From an uncultured Lachnospiraceae bacterium (GTDB taxonomy: Bacteria > Bacillota > Clostridia > Lachnospirales > Lachnospiraceae): a DNA stretch of 64,000 nucleotides. A program made the translations under genes and the position numbers. Numbering within the stretch: the first letter of the stretch is position 1; each line of letters starts with the position of its first letter. The DNA is taken from assembly GCA_910579395.1 (NCBI GenBank), contig CAJTUC010000020.1, positions 12,367 through 76,366 of the forward strand, given 5' to 3'. Positions 16,331 through 25,370 of the stretch are shown one piece after another. The notes below the pieces were generated by a model. The model was not told the origin of the DNA. It saw only the letters and a program-made list of their open reading frames with translations, and made no database searches.

Positions 16331-17047
16331 ATGGTTATTAAAATGGAAATGGGACCAATCGTACAATGTGTGGGTCTTACCAAAACATATGGCGGAAAGA
16401 TTGCACTGAACCAGATTTATCTGAATCTGGAACGGGGCAGGATCATCGGGCTGCTTGGCCCGAACGGCAGCGGTAAGACGACATTGATCAAAATCATGAA
16501 CGGCCTGCTTCGGCCGACGGCAGGGGAAATCTTTATCGGTGGAGACAGACCCGGTGTTGAGACGAAATACAGGATTTCTTATCTGCCGGAGCGGACGTAT
16601 CTTCATGCAGGCATGAAGGTAATGGAAATGGTACAGTATTTTCAGGATTTTTATCCTGATTTCAGAATTGAAAGAGCTTTTGATATGCTGCACAGGCTCC
16701 AAATTCCGCCGAACGAAAGACTGAAAAACCTTTCCAAGGGAACGAAGGAAAAAGTCCAGCTCATTCTCGTGATGAGCCGGGATGCTGATCTGTATGTGCT
16801 GGATGAACCGATTGCGGGCGTGGATCCGGCATCCAGGGATTATATTCTGCATACGATCGTCAGCAATTATAACCGAAATGCGTCCGTCCTGCTTTCGACC
16901 CATCTGATTTCCGATGTGGAGAGCATTCTGGATGAAGTGGTATTCATCAAATATGGCAACATTATCTTACAGGCGCCGGCAGAGCAGATCAGACGGCAGG
17001 AAGGCAAGTCGATAGACCGCTTCTTCAGGGAGGTATTCGCATGTTAG
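16331..17047 (+). CDS. ABC transporter ATP-binding protein
   Basis: A 238-residue ATPase subunit. Walker A is GPNGSGKTT (near 38-46), the signature region is LSKGTKEKVQ, Walker B is LYVLDEPIAGVDP and the H-loop is LSTHLI. The signature has LSKGT instead of LSGGQ, as in the YtrB/BcrA-like group that pairs with small ABC-2-type permeases. The start at 16331 follows AGAGAAAGG. It overlaps its permease gene by 7 bases. Substrate unknown; antibiotic or lipid export is typical of the group. Confidence 0.88.
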   Translation: MVIKMEMGPIVQCVGLTKTYGGKIALNQIYLNLERGRIIGLLGPNGSGKTTLIKIMNGLLRPTAGEIFIGGDRPGVETKYRISYLPERTYLHAGMKVMEMVQYFQDFYPDFRIERAFDMLHRLQIPPNERLKNLSKGTKEKVQLILVMSRDADLYVLDEPIAGVDPASRDYILHTIVSNYNRNASVLLSTHLISDVESILDEVVFIKYGNIILQAPAEQIRRQEGKSIDRFFREVFAC

Positions 17048-17844
17048 GAAAACTGATGAAATATGAGTGGAAAGCAACGTGGAAATTGTTGATTCCTCTG
17101 AACCTTTTTATTGTAGTCATGTCCATTCTGGCTTATATCACCGTCCAGCTTGATTTTTTCGACTCTGATAACGACCTGGTCCTGATGACGGGAGCCGTTC
17201 TGCTTATGGCATATGTTCTCAGCATGTTCGTTATTTCGGTCGTGACGGTGATTTACCTGATCTACCGGTTCTATACATCGGTCTATGGCGACGAAGGTTA
17301 TCTGCTGCATACGCTTCCGGTTGATAAGCATCATATTATCATTGCGAAAGCGGTCGTCAGTGCATCGTGGATTATTTTGAATATTATTCTGATTTATCTT
17401 TCCATTTTATTTCTCTTTTCAACACAGGAAAGACTTATCGAGACGATCACGGACGGTTTTCAGTTTTATGTTGAGACTGTGAACAGCTATAATAGAATAG
17501 GGGCGTTCGAGATCATTATGACGCTTGCTGCGTCGTTCTTTGCAATGCTTGCCAAAATTCTCAAAGTTACGGCCTGCATTTCGCTCGGACAGCTGGCCTC
17601 TAATCACAAAGTGCTGAGTTCTATTGGTTTTTATTATGCCATTTACATCGTACAGAGAATTTTTACACTGTTCTATTATATGATACTGGCATTGATCAAC
17701 GAGGCTTCGAATTATACTTATTATAGCAGTACATCTTTTTTTGGTTCGTCATGGGAGTTTACGCTGCTGTCCAGTCTGATCTACTGCGTTATTTTCTATT
17801 TCCTGACATGGTATGTGATGGACCGGAAGCTGAATCTGGACTGA
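17041..17844 (+). CDS. ABC transporter permease (ABC-2 type)
   Basis: A 267-residue integral membrane protein with about six hydrophobic segments (near 16-36, 47-80, 100-120, 155-180, 195-220, 240-262). The sequence MLGKLMKYEWKATWKL before the first helix is a common ABC-2 permease start. It overlaps the ATPase gene and is its obvious partner. Both may be regulated with the epimerase gene upstream, since little space separates them. No terminator was seen before the next promoter at 17871. Confidence 0.82.
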   Translation: MLGKLMKYEWKATWKLLIPLNLFIVVMSILAYITVQLDFFDSDNDLVLMTGAVLLMAYVLSMFVISVVTVIYLIYRFYTSVYGDEGYLLHTLPVDKHHIIIAKAVVSASWIILNIILIYLSILFLFSTQERLIETITDGFQFYVETVNSYNRIGAFEIIMTLAASFFAMLAKILKVTACISLGQLASNHKVLSSIGFYYAIYIVQRIFTLFYYMILALINEASNYTYYSSTSFFGSSWEFTLLSSLIYCVIFYFLTWYVMDRKLNLD

Positions 17845-17870
17845 TGGAAGAATGCGGCGGCCGTGCGGTG

Positions 17871-17899
17871 TTGACAGAATAAAAAAAGTGGAGCAAAAT
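17871..17899 (+). promoter_or_regulatory. Promoter of the COG0523 GTPase pair
   Basis: TTGACA (17871-17876), 17 bases, then CAAAAT (17894-17899), 41 bases before the start codon. I saw no convincing Zur-type palindrome. Confidence 0.55.
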
Positions 17900-17939
17900 A
17901 AGTTTTAGTGATTAAGTATGGAAAGGCAAGGCGGTAAAA

Positions 17940-19085
17940 ATGACAAAAATTGATATTGTATCCGGCTTTCTGGGAGCCGGTAAGACGACGCTGATCAAGA
18001 AACTGTTAAAAGAAGCTTTACAGAATACACAGGTCGTTCTGATTGAAAATGAATTTGGTGAAATCGGTATTGACGGCGGTTTTTTAAAAGAAGCGGGAAT
18101 CGAGATCAAGGAGATGAATTCCGGCTGTATCTGTTGTTCGCTCGTAGGCGACTTTGCCGCTTCCTTAAAGGAAGTGTTGTCCACCTATTCGCCGGAGCGT
18201 GTTCTGATCGAGCCGTCGGGCGTCGGTAAACTTTCCGATGTCATGAAAGCCGTGCAGGGCGCCATGCAGAACGAGGAAGTGGTATTGAACAGTGCAGTCG
18301 TTGTCGTAGATGCCGGAAAATGCAAAATGTATATGAAGAATTTCGGTGAGTTCTTTATCAATCAGATTGAATACGCAGGGACGATCATTCTCAGCCGGAC
18401 AGGTAAAATGAGCGAGGAAAAAGTTTCGGCGTGTGTTGCTATGTTAAGAGAGCATAATGCAAAGGCAACAATCATCACGACGCCCTGGGATGAACTGGAA
18501 GGAAAGGACATTCTGGAGACCATCGAGGGCGCAAAAGATTTGGAAGCGGAATTGATGAAGGAAGTCATGGCACGGAAGGATGAACATCATCACCATCACA
18601 ATCATCATGAGCACGGGCATGATGGTGATGAGCACGGACAAGAGTGCTGCCACCACCATGAACATGACGGAGAAGAGCATGAGCACTGTCATCACCATGA
18701 ACATGACGGAGAAGAGCATGAACATGAGTGCTGCCATCATCATGAGCATGACGGAGACGGGCACGGGCATGAGCACTGTCATCATGACCATGACGGCCAT
18801 CATCATGCGGATGAGATATTTACGAGCTGGGGAATCGAGACACCGCTGTCTTATACACAGAGCGAGATAGAGGAGCGTCTTCAGAAACTGGAGCGGGAAG
18901 AGGAATATGGTATTGTGCTTCGTGCAAAAGGCATGGTGCCGTCGGGAGACGGTGCATGGATCTATTTCGATTATGTGCCGGAAGAATGCGATATCCGAAG
19001 CGGTAAGCCGGATGTGACCGGAAAAATCTGTGTCATCGGTTCTAAACTGAACGAGGAAAAACTGGCGGCTCTATTTCATAAATAG
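17940..19085 (+). CDS. COG0523 (CobW/ZNG-type) metallochaperone GTPase with His-rich region
   Basis: A 381-residue G3E-family GTPase. Walker A is GFLGAGKTT (9-17), Mg/switch glutamates lie in ENEFGEIGID, and the metal motif C-x-C-C is CICC at 63-66. A NKxD-equivalent is degenerate. Residues about 215-289 are almost entirely His, Glu, Asp and Gly with interspersed CC pairs, a presumed metal store or sensor. The CobW C-terminal domain follows. Family knowledge: such proteins deliver zinc, cobalt or nickel to client enzymes. The pairing with a second COG0523 gene 38 bases downstream suggests a metal-homeostasis operon; zinc limitation is the likeliest setting. Confidence 0.9.
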   Translation: MTKIDIVSGFLGAGKTTLIKKLLKEALQNTQVVLIENEFGEIGIDGGFLKEAGIEIKEMNSGCICCSLVGDFAASLKEVLSTYSPERVLIEPSGVGKLSDVMKAVQGAMQNEEVVLNSAVVVVDAGKCKMYMKNFGEFFINQIEYAGTIILSRTGKMSEEKVSACVAMLREHNAKATIITTPWDELEGKDILETIEGAKDLEAELMKEVMARKDEHHHHHNHHEHGHDGDEHGQECCHHHEHDGEEHEHCHHHEHDGEEHEHECCHHHEHDGDGHGHEHCHHDHDGHHHADEIFTSWGIETPLSYTQSEIEERLQKLEREEEYGIVLRAKGMVPSGDGAWIYFDYVPEECDIRSGKPDVTGKICVIGSKLNEEKLAALFHK

Positions 19086-19123
19086 GAAGCGCGAAAGCGT
19101 AAGAAAGGGGTAGGAACGGTAAT

Positions 19124-20053
19124 ATGAAACCGGTATATATTATCAACGGTTTTCTGGAAAGCGGTAAAACGGAGTTCATTAATTATACACTGGCACAGCC
19201 CTATTTTCAGGTTCGCGGAAAGACACTTCTGCTGTTATGTGAGGAAGGCGAAATAGAATATGACGAAAAACTGCTTGCGGAAAGCAGAACAATCTTAGAA
19301 CTGATCGAGGAAGAGAGTGATTTCAATTCTGCGCATCTGATCGAACTGGAAAAAAAGCATAAACCGGAACGTATCATCATCGAATATAACGGGATGTGGA
19401 ATTATAAAAACATGAAACTCCCGTGGCATTGGAAAATAGAGCAGCAGGTCACGACGATAGATGCTTCTACTTTTCCGATGTATTTTACGAATATGAAATC
19501 GCTCCTTGCGGAAATGCTCCGGAAGTCGGAACTGATTATCTTTAATCGCTGCGATGGTGTGGAAGATTTAAGCAGTTATAAAAGAAATGTCAAGGCAATC
19601 AATCCGAAGGCAGAACTGGTATTTGAGGATGCGAACGGGGAGGTCAATGAGATCATGGAGGATGATTTGCCCTATGACCTGTCTTCGCCGATTCTGGAAT
19701 TGGACAATGAAAGTTATGGCGTCTGGTATCTGGATTCGCTGGATCATATTGGGCGGTATGAGGGAAAGACCGTGCAGTTTACGGCAATGGTACTCGTGCC
19801 GAAGAATTTTCCGAAGGGATACTTTGTGCCGGGCAGGATGGCAATGACATGCTGTGCCGAGGATATGGCGTTTCTCGGTTTTGCCTGTGAATATGACAAG
19901 ACCGATAAGCTGACGGATAAGCAGTGGGTGAAGGTGACTGCAAAGGTAGCAAATGAATATTTTGCCGATTACGGCGGCGAAGGGCCGGTACTCCATGCGG
20001 TCAGCGTGGAGCAGGCAGAGAAACCCAAAGAAGAAATTATCAGTTTCTTTTAG
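19124..20053 (+). CDS. COG0523-like GTPase fused to a TIGR03943/YcgQ-type C-terminal domain
   Basis: A 309-residue two-part protein. The N-terminal P-loop domain begins KPVYIINGFLESGKTEF, so Walker A is kept. The C-x-C-C metal motif is absent: the corresponding stretch reads LLLCEEGEIEYDE. From about residue 205 the sequence (GKTVQFTAMVLVPK, then VPGRMAMTCCAEDMAFLGF) matches the soluble C-terminal domain of YcgQ/TIGR03943 proteins. Those normally sit beside a COG0523 gene and a permease. Here that domain has been joined to a GTPase relative and no permease is present. Partner of the preceding gene. Confidence 0.8.
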   Translation: MKPVYIINGFLESGKTEFINYTLAQPYFQVRGKTLLLLCEEGEIEYDEKLLAESRTILELIEEESDFNSAHLIELEKKHKPERIIIEYNGMWNYKNMKLPWHWKIEQQVTTIDASTFPMYFTNMKSLLAEMLRKSELIIFNRCDGVEDLSSYKRNVKAINPKAELVFEDANGEVNEIMEDDLPYDLSSPILELDNESYGVWYLDSLDHIGRYEGKTVQFTAMVLVPKNFPKGYFVPGRMAMTCCAEDMAFLGFACEYDKTDKLTDKQWVKVTAKVANEYFADYGGEGPVLHAVSVEQAEKPKEEIISFF

Positions 20054-20065
20054 AAGCGAGGAAGA

Positions 20066-20701
20066 ATGGAACACGGAAAAAGATTGAAAAGTTTGAGAGT
20101 AGTTATGATGGCCCTTACAATAGTTATTTGTGTAAGGGCTTTTTTAACGGCATCGGGCAGCAGGATGGCAGAAGCTGCGGAAATGGAAAAGGAAGCGGAT
20201 TTACCTGAAATTACCTGGGAGGATTATCAAAGCGGCAGGGAGATGGAGCCCGTTATACTGCATTTTTCCTTTCGCGGCGGAACGGTTGTTGACTGGGAGG
20301 CACCCTATTATCCGGGTATTGTTGAAAAGACGGAATATCGGGATATTACCGGAGACGGAAAGGCGGAAGCGCTTGTATACCTGTATTTTGCGAATACGGC
20401 GACGGAATATACATTGATTCATATTTTTGAGATAAAAAACGGGACTGTTCGTTGCATATCGCCGGAGACCGAACTGGTGGAACTGGACGGTTATGTGTGG
20501 GATATGCAGATTGTTGAATCTTATGCGGATGAGGAGAGGAATCCCGTTTTCAGGATGACGTCTTTTGCGAAGGAAAACGGCATGGCTTTTCCGAACGAAA
20601 CACTGCTTGTCGTGTATGGGGAGAATGGATGGCAGATTCTCGGGCAGGTGTCGTGGGAGATAAGGCATGCAGTGTGGAAGATAAAAGAGTCATTGAAATA
20701 G
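20066..20701 (+). CDS. Exported protein of unknown function
   Basis: A 211-residue protein with a basic start (MEHGKRLKSLR) and a hydrophobic signal segment to about residue 35. The mature part begins with EMEKEADLPEITWEDY. A DITGDGKAEALVYLYF segment resembles FG-GAP/VCBS calcium-loop repeats. The RBS GAGGAAG precedes the ATG. A 9-bp terminator hairpin with six T lies inside the signal-peptide codons (20111-20145), so expression may be attenuated. It follows the GTPase pair by 12 bases. No family name recognised. Confidence 0.65.
   Translation: MEHGKRLKSLRVVMMALTIVICVRAFLTASGSRMAEAAEMEKEADLPEITWEDYQSGREMEPVILHFSFRGGTVVDWEAPYYPGIVEKTEYRDITGDGKAEALVYLYFANTATEYTLIHIFEIKNGTVRCISPETELVELDGYVWDMQIVESYADEERNPVFRMTSFAKENGMAFPNETLLVVYGENGWQILGQVSWEIRHAVWKIKESLK
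20111..20145 (+). terminator. Intragenic intrinsic terminator/attenuator
   Basis: GCCCTTACA (20111-20119) pairs perfectly with TGTAAGGGC (20131-20139), followed by TTTTTT. It lies 45 bases inside the exported-protein gene and would end COG0523-operon transcripts unless ribosomes are translating the signal peptide. Confidence 0.72.
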
Positions 20702-20753
20702 TATGTAACCTGCCCTTGCATGTAAAATATAAAGAAACAAAAGTAATATATAC

Positions 20754-20780
20754 TTGACATTTAGACCTGCATATGATACT
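20754..20780 (+). promoter_or_regulatory. Possible promoter of the XRE regulator gene
   Basis: TTGACA at 20754-20759 with a weak -10 (GATACT, 20775-20780) at a short 15-base spacing. Suboptimal spacing could mean a regulated promoter. Confidence 0.35.
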
Positions 20781-20837
20781 TTTTATAAGAAAAGCCAAAA
20801 GGCGGCAATGTAGAAGCACAGGAGGGAGGAGAAATAC

Positions 20838-21053
20838 TTGGCGAGGAATATAGCGATTAAAGTGGCGCGGGCCGAAAAGGACATGACACAGAAGGCGCTC
20901 GCGGAAGCCGTCGGTGTGTCCAGACAGACGATTAACGCCATCGAGCAGGGGGAGTATAATCCGACGATCAAACTGTGCCGTGCCATTTGTCGTGTTTTGG
21001 GGAAAAGTCTGGATGATTTATTCTGGAAAGAAGAGTGTGAAGAGAATTTCTAG
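20838..21053 (+). CDS. XRE-family transcriptional regulator (small HTH protein)
   Basis: A 71-residue protein that is almost only a helix-turn-helix: MTQKALAEAVGVSRQTINAIEQG, then EYNPTIKLCRAICRVLGKSLDDLF. The start codon is TTG at 20838, placed behind GGAGGAGAAATAC. This YozG/YgzD-like class often precedes small membrane-protein and ABC-transporter genes and represses them. Here DUF6773 and a NatAB-type transporter follow, which fits that pattern (inference). Confidence 0.85.
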   Translation: MARNIAIKVARAEKDMTQKALAEAVGVSRQTINAIEQGEYNPTIKLCRAICRVLGKSLDDLFWKEECEENF

Positions 21054-21204
21054 GCCTGCAAAATGCGGCGTCTAACACCAGGGCACTGAAAGTGGCTTTT
21101 GGCGAACCATAGAACCCTGCTTGTGATTTGCCTATTTTGCACAACTGCTATCTTGAAATCATACGTTTCACAATTACCGAAAGTTGGAAAGGAGAATTAT
21201 AAAA

Positions 21205-21690
21205 ATGAAAAGGCGAAAGAACAGGCTGGATGAAATGCAGGAGCAAAAATTATTGCAGATAGAACATAACGGCTGTTGGTTGGCTTTTTGGGGGCTTCTG
21301 ATCGTGCTTTTTGTGCAGGTTTTCCTGTATGGGAGAGATTTTGAACGCATTATGGGAGAATGGGTTGTTTTTATGTGCCTTGCCATCTATATTGTCGTCA
21401 GTTGTTTAAAGAACGGCATCTGGGACAGAAGACATGCTCCCGTCCCGGCTGTGAATCTGAAGTCCAGTCTGCTTGCGGGTGGAGTAAGCGGCCTCATCTT
21501 TGGTGTCGTAAAATATCACGAATATCAAGTGATATTAGGCGCAGCCGCCTCGGGCGTTTTTATTGCCATATTTGTTTTTGCATCGTGCTTTGCGGGATTA
21601 TCCGTTTTATCTTATTTTTACAGAGAGCGGGCATATCGGCTGGAGAATGCGGAAGAGGAAGGGAAAGAAGATGGAGAAGAACAGGATTAA
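21205..21690 (+). CDS. DUF6773 family membrane protein
   Basis: A 161-residue membrane protein. The ATG at 21205 follows AAAGGAG. A basic N-terminus (MKRRKNRLDEMQEQKLLQIE) precedes four hydrophobic helices near 30-47, 57-75, 90-106 and 110-135. The C-terminal tail is Glu-rich. I recognise the DUF6773 pattern (LLQIEHNGCWLAFWGLLIVL). Function unknown. In related bacteria it commonly sits between a small XRE regulator and an ABC transporter, exactly as here. Its 3' end overlaps the ATPase gene. Confidence 0.75.
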   Translation: MKRRKNRLDEMQEQKLLQIEHNGCWLAFWGLLIVLFVQVFLYGRDFERIMGEWVVFMCLAIYIVVSCLKNGIWDRRHAPVPAVNLKSSLLAGGVSGLIFGVVKYHEYQVILGAAASGVFIAIFVFASCFAGLSVLSYFYRERAYRLENAEEEGKEDGEEQD

Positions 21691-22450
21691 GGCGGACTGC
21701 CTTGTAAAGACATTTACCAGAAATGAGAAGAAAAATAAAAAGGTCGATATCAATGCAGTTGATGGGATATCACTATCTATAGGGGAAGGAGAAATAGTCG
21801 GGATTCTCGGGCCGAATGGCGCAGGCAAGACGACACTTCTTCGGATGATGTCCAAGCTGATGCGGCCGACGAGCGGTATGGTCAGCATTCAGATTGGTGA
21901 AAAAGAGATAACAGACGATATTGAAGTGAAAAGACATATCGGCTATCTGTCCAACAATACGAAGCTTTACGGAAGGCTTTCTTCCAGGGAACTGCTCCGG
22001 ATGCTCGGTGTGCTTTATGGGATGTCTAAAGAGGATACAGAAAAAAAGATTGAGGAGATTTGTGAAATTCTTTCCATGGGGAGTTTTATCGACAATCGAA
22101 TCGAGAAACTGTCCACCGGACAGACACAGCGTGCATCCATTGCAAGATGCCTTGTGCACGACCCACAGGTCTATATTTTTGATGAGCCGACACTTGGACT
22201 GGATATTTTGAGCAGCGCCGCAATCATTGATTTTATGAAAAAGGAACGCGGGCGGGGAAAGACCATTTTGTACTCAACCCATTATATGGAAGAGGCGGAA
22301 TATTTATGTGACCGGATTTTGATGATTCACCGGGGAAAGATCATAAGCGAAGGTGCGCCTGAAGGTCTGAAAACGCAGACCGGAAAAGGAAATCTGCGGG
22401 ATGTTTTTGCGGAACTGATCGAAAAGGAGGGCATAGCGGATGAGCGCTAA
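21671..22450 (+). CDS. natA: ABC transporter ATP-binding protein, NatA type
   Basis: A 259-residue ATPase. The ATG at 21671 sits behind GGGAAAGAAG and inside the end of the DUF6773 gene. Walker A is GPNGAGKTT, the signature is LSTGQTQRASIAR, Walker B is VYIFDEPTLGLD and the H-loop is YSTHYM. The order NatA then NatB-type permease matches the Na+ export system of Bacillus, though substrate cannot be read from sequence. It overlaps the permease gene by 11 bases. Confidence 0.82.
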   Translation: MEKNRIKADCLVKTFTRNEKKNKKVDINAVDGISLSIGEGEIVGILGPNGAGKTTLLRMMSKLMRPTSGMVSIQIGEKEITDDIEVKRHIGYLSNNTKLYGRLSSRELLRMLGVLYGMSKEDTEKKIEEICEILSMGSFIDNRIEKLSTGQTQRASIARCLVHDPQVYIFDEPTLGLDILSSAAIIDFMKKERGRGKTILYSTHYMEEAEYLCDRILMIHRGKIISEGAPEGLKTQTGKGNLRDVFAELIEKEGIADER

Positions 22451-24569
22451 GATTATAAAGACACTCGTCAAAAAGGAAATGCTGGATGTCTTGCGGGATA
22501 AAAAAACGGTTATCATGATGCTGGTCATTCCGGTCATTCTGTATCCGCTCATTTTTATCGGAGCCATGCAGGTTGTTGCGATGATCTCATCCAGCATGGA
22601 GGCGCAGAATTACCGGATTGTGGTAGATGCGGAGGATGACGGCGCTTTTTCACGGATGCTTGCGGAGAAAGGGCAAAAGGATGATGGTTCGAAGGTGCCG
22701 GAAGCGGCCGGCGGCCGGACAGAAGAAAGCAATGCCGGAGAGGAGGACGCTGATGGGGAGACCTATACGATTACCCTTGTCGATGCCGGCAGCATAACCG
22801 ATTACGAAAGGGCGCTGAACGATGAGGAAATCGACGTTTATGTGTCCGGTGCGATGCAGAACGGAAAGATGCAGTACGATATTTATTATCTTTCATCGGC
22901 AACAAATTCATCCTATGCCAGAAATATCGTGCTGGATGTATTCGATGAATTTAAAGAAGAACTGACAGAAGAAAGGATTCGGGCGGCCGGACTCGACGTT
23001 CATGAAATTCTGGAGCCTGTCCTTTATGAAAATAAAGATACGGCGAGCAGTGAGCAGTCTCTTGGCAGCATCATGGGAGCCGTTCTGCCCTTCATGCTGA
23101 TTATCAGCCTGATGATGGGGACGATGTATCCTGCCATCGATACGACTGCTGGAGAATGGGAAAGAGGAACCCTTGAAACGATTCTGACACTGCCTGTGAC
23201 GAGCAGACAGCTGATCATATCGAAGTTCTTAACGGTGGCCCTAATCGGCATTATATCGGCCCTGCTCAATATTTTTTCCATGGGCGGCCTCGCTTTTTAT
23301 ATGTATCGGATCATGGATATGCAGACGGAGACACAGTCCTTTGAAATCGCAAAGTTCCTGCCGGCGATTCTCGTATGTATGCTGGCGATATTTGCGTTTT
23401 CCCTGTTCGTCAGCGCGGTGACGATGTGCGTGACGTCTTTTGCCAAGAGCTATAAGGAGGCTAATAACTACATAACGCCGTTGATGCTGGTCATCATGCT
23501 AACAGGATATATCGGTTTCATTCCGAATATAGAGCTGACACAGACGATGGCAATGATTCCGGTCGCCAATATCTGTCTGCTGATCAAAAATATGCTCATA
23601 TTCAAAATCGATTATGCGGCAATTGCCGTTGTACTCCTTTCCAATGTGGCTTATGCCGTTTTGGCAATTCTGTTCCTGAGCCGGATTTATGACAGCGAAA
23701 CGATTCTGTTCGGCGATGGAAAAGGTGGAATGCAGTTATTCGAGAGACGGAGCAATCTTCAGAAGGGCGGTGTGCCGACGGTATCTGATGTCTGGTTCGT
23801 CGTTGCGTTGACGATTGTGCTCATATTGTATGCCGGCAGCATGTTGCAGCTGAAGTTCGGCCTCGCGGGCGTATTCGGAACGCAGCTGATCATCCTGTTC
23901 ATACCGCTTTTGGTCGTAATTTATACGAAAAGGGATTTATGCCTGACCTATGGTTTCCGAAAAACAGGCATCAAAAACTTTTTGGGCGGAATCTTTCTGA
24001 TCGCGGGCTTTATTCCAATCAATCTTGTCATTTCCATCGGGCTGATCAGTCTGTTCCCGGACAGTGCGGAGAATGTCGTTACTGTTTTTGACGAGCTTAT
24101 GGGCGGTAATCTATTGTCTGTTCTGTTCGTCATCGCGCTGGCGCCTGCGGTCTGCGAAGAAATGATGTTCCGCGGAGTGATTTTTCATGCCATGAAGGAA
24201 AAATACCGTATTTCTACAGCAATCGGCATTGTTGCGGTGTTGTTCGGCATCTATCATATGAGTCTGGTCAAACTGATTCCGACCGGGCTTCTGGGATTTG
24301 TGATATGTTATGTGGCATACAGGGCGGACAGCATTTATCCGGCCATGCTGATGCACTTTTTGAATAATGCTTTCAGCGTACTCATTTCCTGCTGTCCGGA
24401 AAAGATGGAATCTGTGTTCCCAGTCCTTTATCAGGAGACGCTGCAGGTTTCCGATATCCTGCTGTTATTAGTGATTGGACTGATTTTTGCGGGAATCGGG
24501 TGGGCGATTTTGAGAAAAAGCGAGAATAAGGAGCATATAGAGAATAAGATGCAGAAAGGCATAGAATAA
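22440..24569 (+). CDS. natB: NatB-type ABC permease fused to a CPBP intramembrane protease domain
   Basis: A 709-residue membrane protein. Residues 1-400 form an ABC-2/NatB permease: one N-terminal helix, a large extracellular domain (about 50-205), then about five helices including PFMLIISLMMGTMYPA. Residues about 440-700 form a second multi-helix domain. It has the CPBP motifs EEMMFR (EExxxR, about 573-578) and FGIYHMS (FxxxH type, about 603-609). CPBP (CAAX-protease/bacteriocin-processing) domains are putative metal-dependent intramembrane proteases. NatB-CPBP fusions are known in Firmicutes. Together with NatA it forms one transporter. Confidence 0.85.
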   Translation: MSAKIIKTLVKKEMLDVLRDKKTVIMMLVIPVILYPLIFIGAMQVVAMISSSMEAQNYRIVVDAEDDGAFSRMLAEKGQKDDGSKVPEAAGGRTEESNAGEEDADGETYTITLVDAGSITDYERALNDEEIDVYVSGAMQNGKMQYDIYYLSSATNSSYARNIVLDVFDEFKEELTEERIRAAGLDVHEILEPVLYENKDTASSEQSLGSIMGAVLPFMLIISLMMGTMYPAIDTTAGEWERGTLETILTLPVTSRQLIISKFLTVALIGIISALLNIFSMGGLAFYMYRIMDMQTETQSFEIAKFLPAILVCMLAIFAFSLFVSAVTMCVTSFAKSYKEANNYITPLMLVIMLTGYIGFIPNIELTQTMAMIPVANICLLIKNMLIFKIDYAAIAVVLLSNVAYAVLAILFLSRIYDSETILFGDGKGGMQLFERRSNLQKGGVPTVSDVWFVVALTIVLILYAGSMLQLKFGLAGVFGTQLIILFIPLLVVIYTKRDLCLTYGFRKTGIKNFLGGIFLIAGFIPINLVISIGLISLFPDSAENVVTVFDELMGGNLLSVLFVIALAPAVCEEMMFRGVIFHAMKEKYRISTAIGIVAVLFGIYHMSLVKLIPTGLLGFVICYVAYRADSIYPAMLMHFLNNAFSVLISCCPEKMESVFPVLYQETLQVSDILLLLVIGLIFAGIGWAILRKSENKEHIENKMQKGIE

Positions 24570-24575
24570 TAGAAA

Positions 24576-25346
24576 ATGACAGAAATAAACGACAAAGAAT
24601 TGCTACAACTGAAAAACCGTCTGCTGGAGCTGGCGGACAAGTCATACAGCAGGGGAATTTATACCTATACGCCTTTCCTTAGTCTGGCGCAGCAGCAGGT
24701 ATTTTATGCGGTAAAAGAGGAACTTTCCTATGCCGGATATGGTATGGATGGCGGTGCACCCGTTTGCGAGCGGAAAATAATCCGTTTCGGCAGTCCGGAA
24801 AATCTGGGATATGATGAGGAATATCCGATCGCAGTCATACAAATAAGCCCCGTTATGCCCAAATTTGCGGATAAACTGACGCATCGGGATTTTTTGGGAG
24901 CGGTCATGAATCTGGGAATCGAACGCAGTACGATTGGGGATATTTTCGTACAGGGGCAGTGCGGTATCCTGTTCTGTCAGCAGAGTATTGTGCCGTATCT
25001 GATGGAAAATCTGCATCAGATAAAACATACGAATATCAATTGTCAGACCGCCAGCGGAGAAATCGCTTTACAAAGCGCCGAACCGGAAAAAACGACCGTG
25101 ACTGTTTCTTCCGCAAGGATTGACAGCGTTATCGCAAAGCTTTATCATATTTCAAGGAGCCAGAGTCTTGCGCTGTTTGGCGCCGACAGAATCTTTGTCA
25201 ACGGAATCGCGGTGGAAAATAACAGCTATCAGTTGAAAAAAGAGGATGCGGTGACTGTGCGGGGCTATGGCAAATTCCTATACTATGGACAGGCAGGAGA
25301 GACGAAAAAAGGAAAAGAAAAGGTGTCTGTCGGCGTTTTCGGATAA
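24576..25346 (+). CDS. YlmH-type S4-domain RNA-binding protein
   Basis: A 256-residue protein. The first 180 residues are the YlmH N-terminal region, including RKIIRFGSPENLGY and HRDFLGAVMNLGIERSTIGD. The last 75 residues form an S4 RNA-binding domain (RIDSVIAKLYHISRSQSLALF, then NGIAVENNSYQLKKED). The YlmH family is associated with ribosomes and translation. In many Firmicutes it lies in the division/ylm cluster; here it stands alone, six bases after the NatB gene. Confidence 0.87.
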   Translation: MTEINDKELLQLKNRLLELADKSYSRGIYTYTPFLSLAQQQVFYAVKEELSYAGYGMDGGAPVCERKIIRFGSPENLGYDEEYPIAVIQISPVMPKFADKLTHRDFLGAVMNLGIERSTIGDIFVQGQCGILFCQQSIVPYLMENLHQIKHTNINCQTASGEIALQSAEPEKTTVTVSSARIDSVIAKLYHISRSQSLALFGADRIFVNGIAVENNSYQLKKEDAVTVRGYGKFLYYGQAGETKKGKEKVSVGVFG

Positions 25347-25370
25347 AAAGATATAAGGGGTACGTTTAAA

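Noticed and set aside
18444..18806. Met/Val-rich minus-strand protein
   Set aside because: It is the antisense reading of the His-rich region of the COG0523 GTPase; no start signal.
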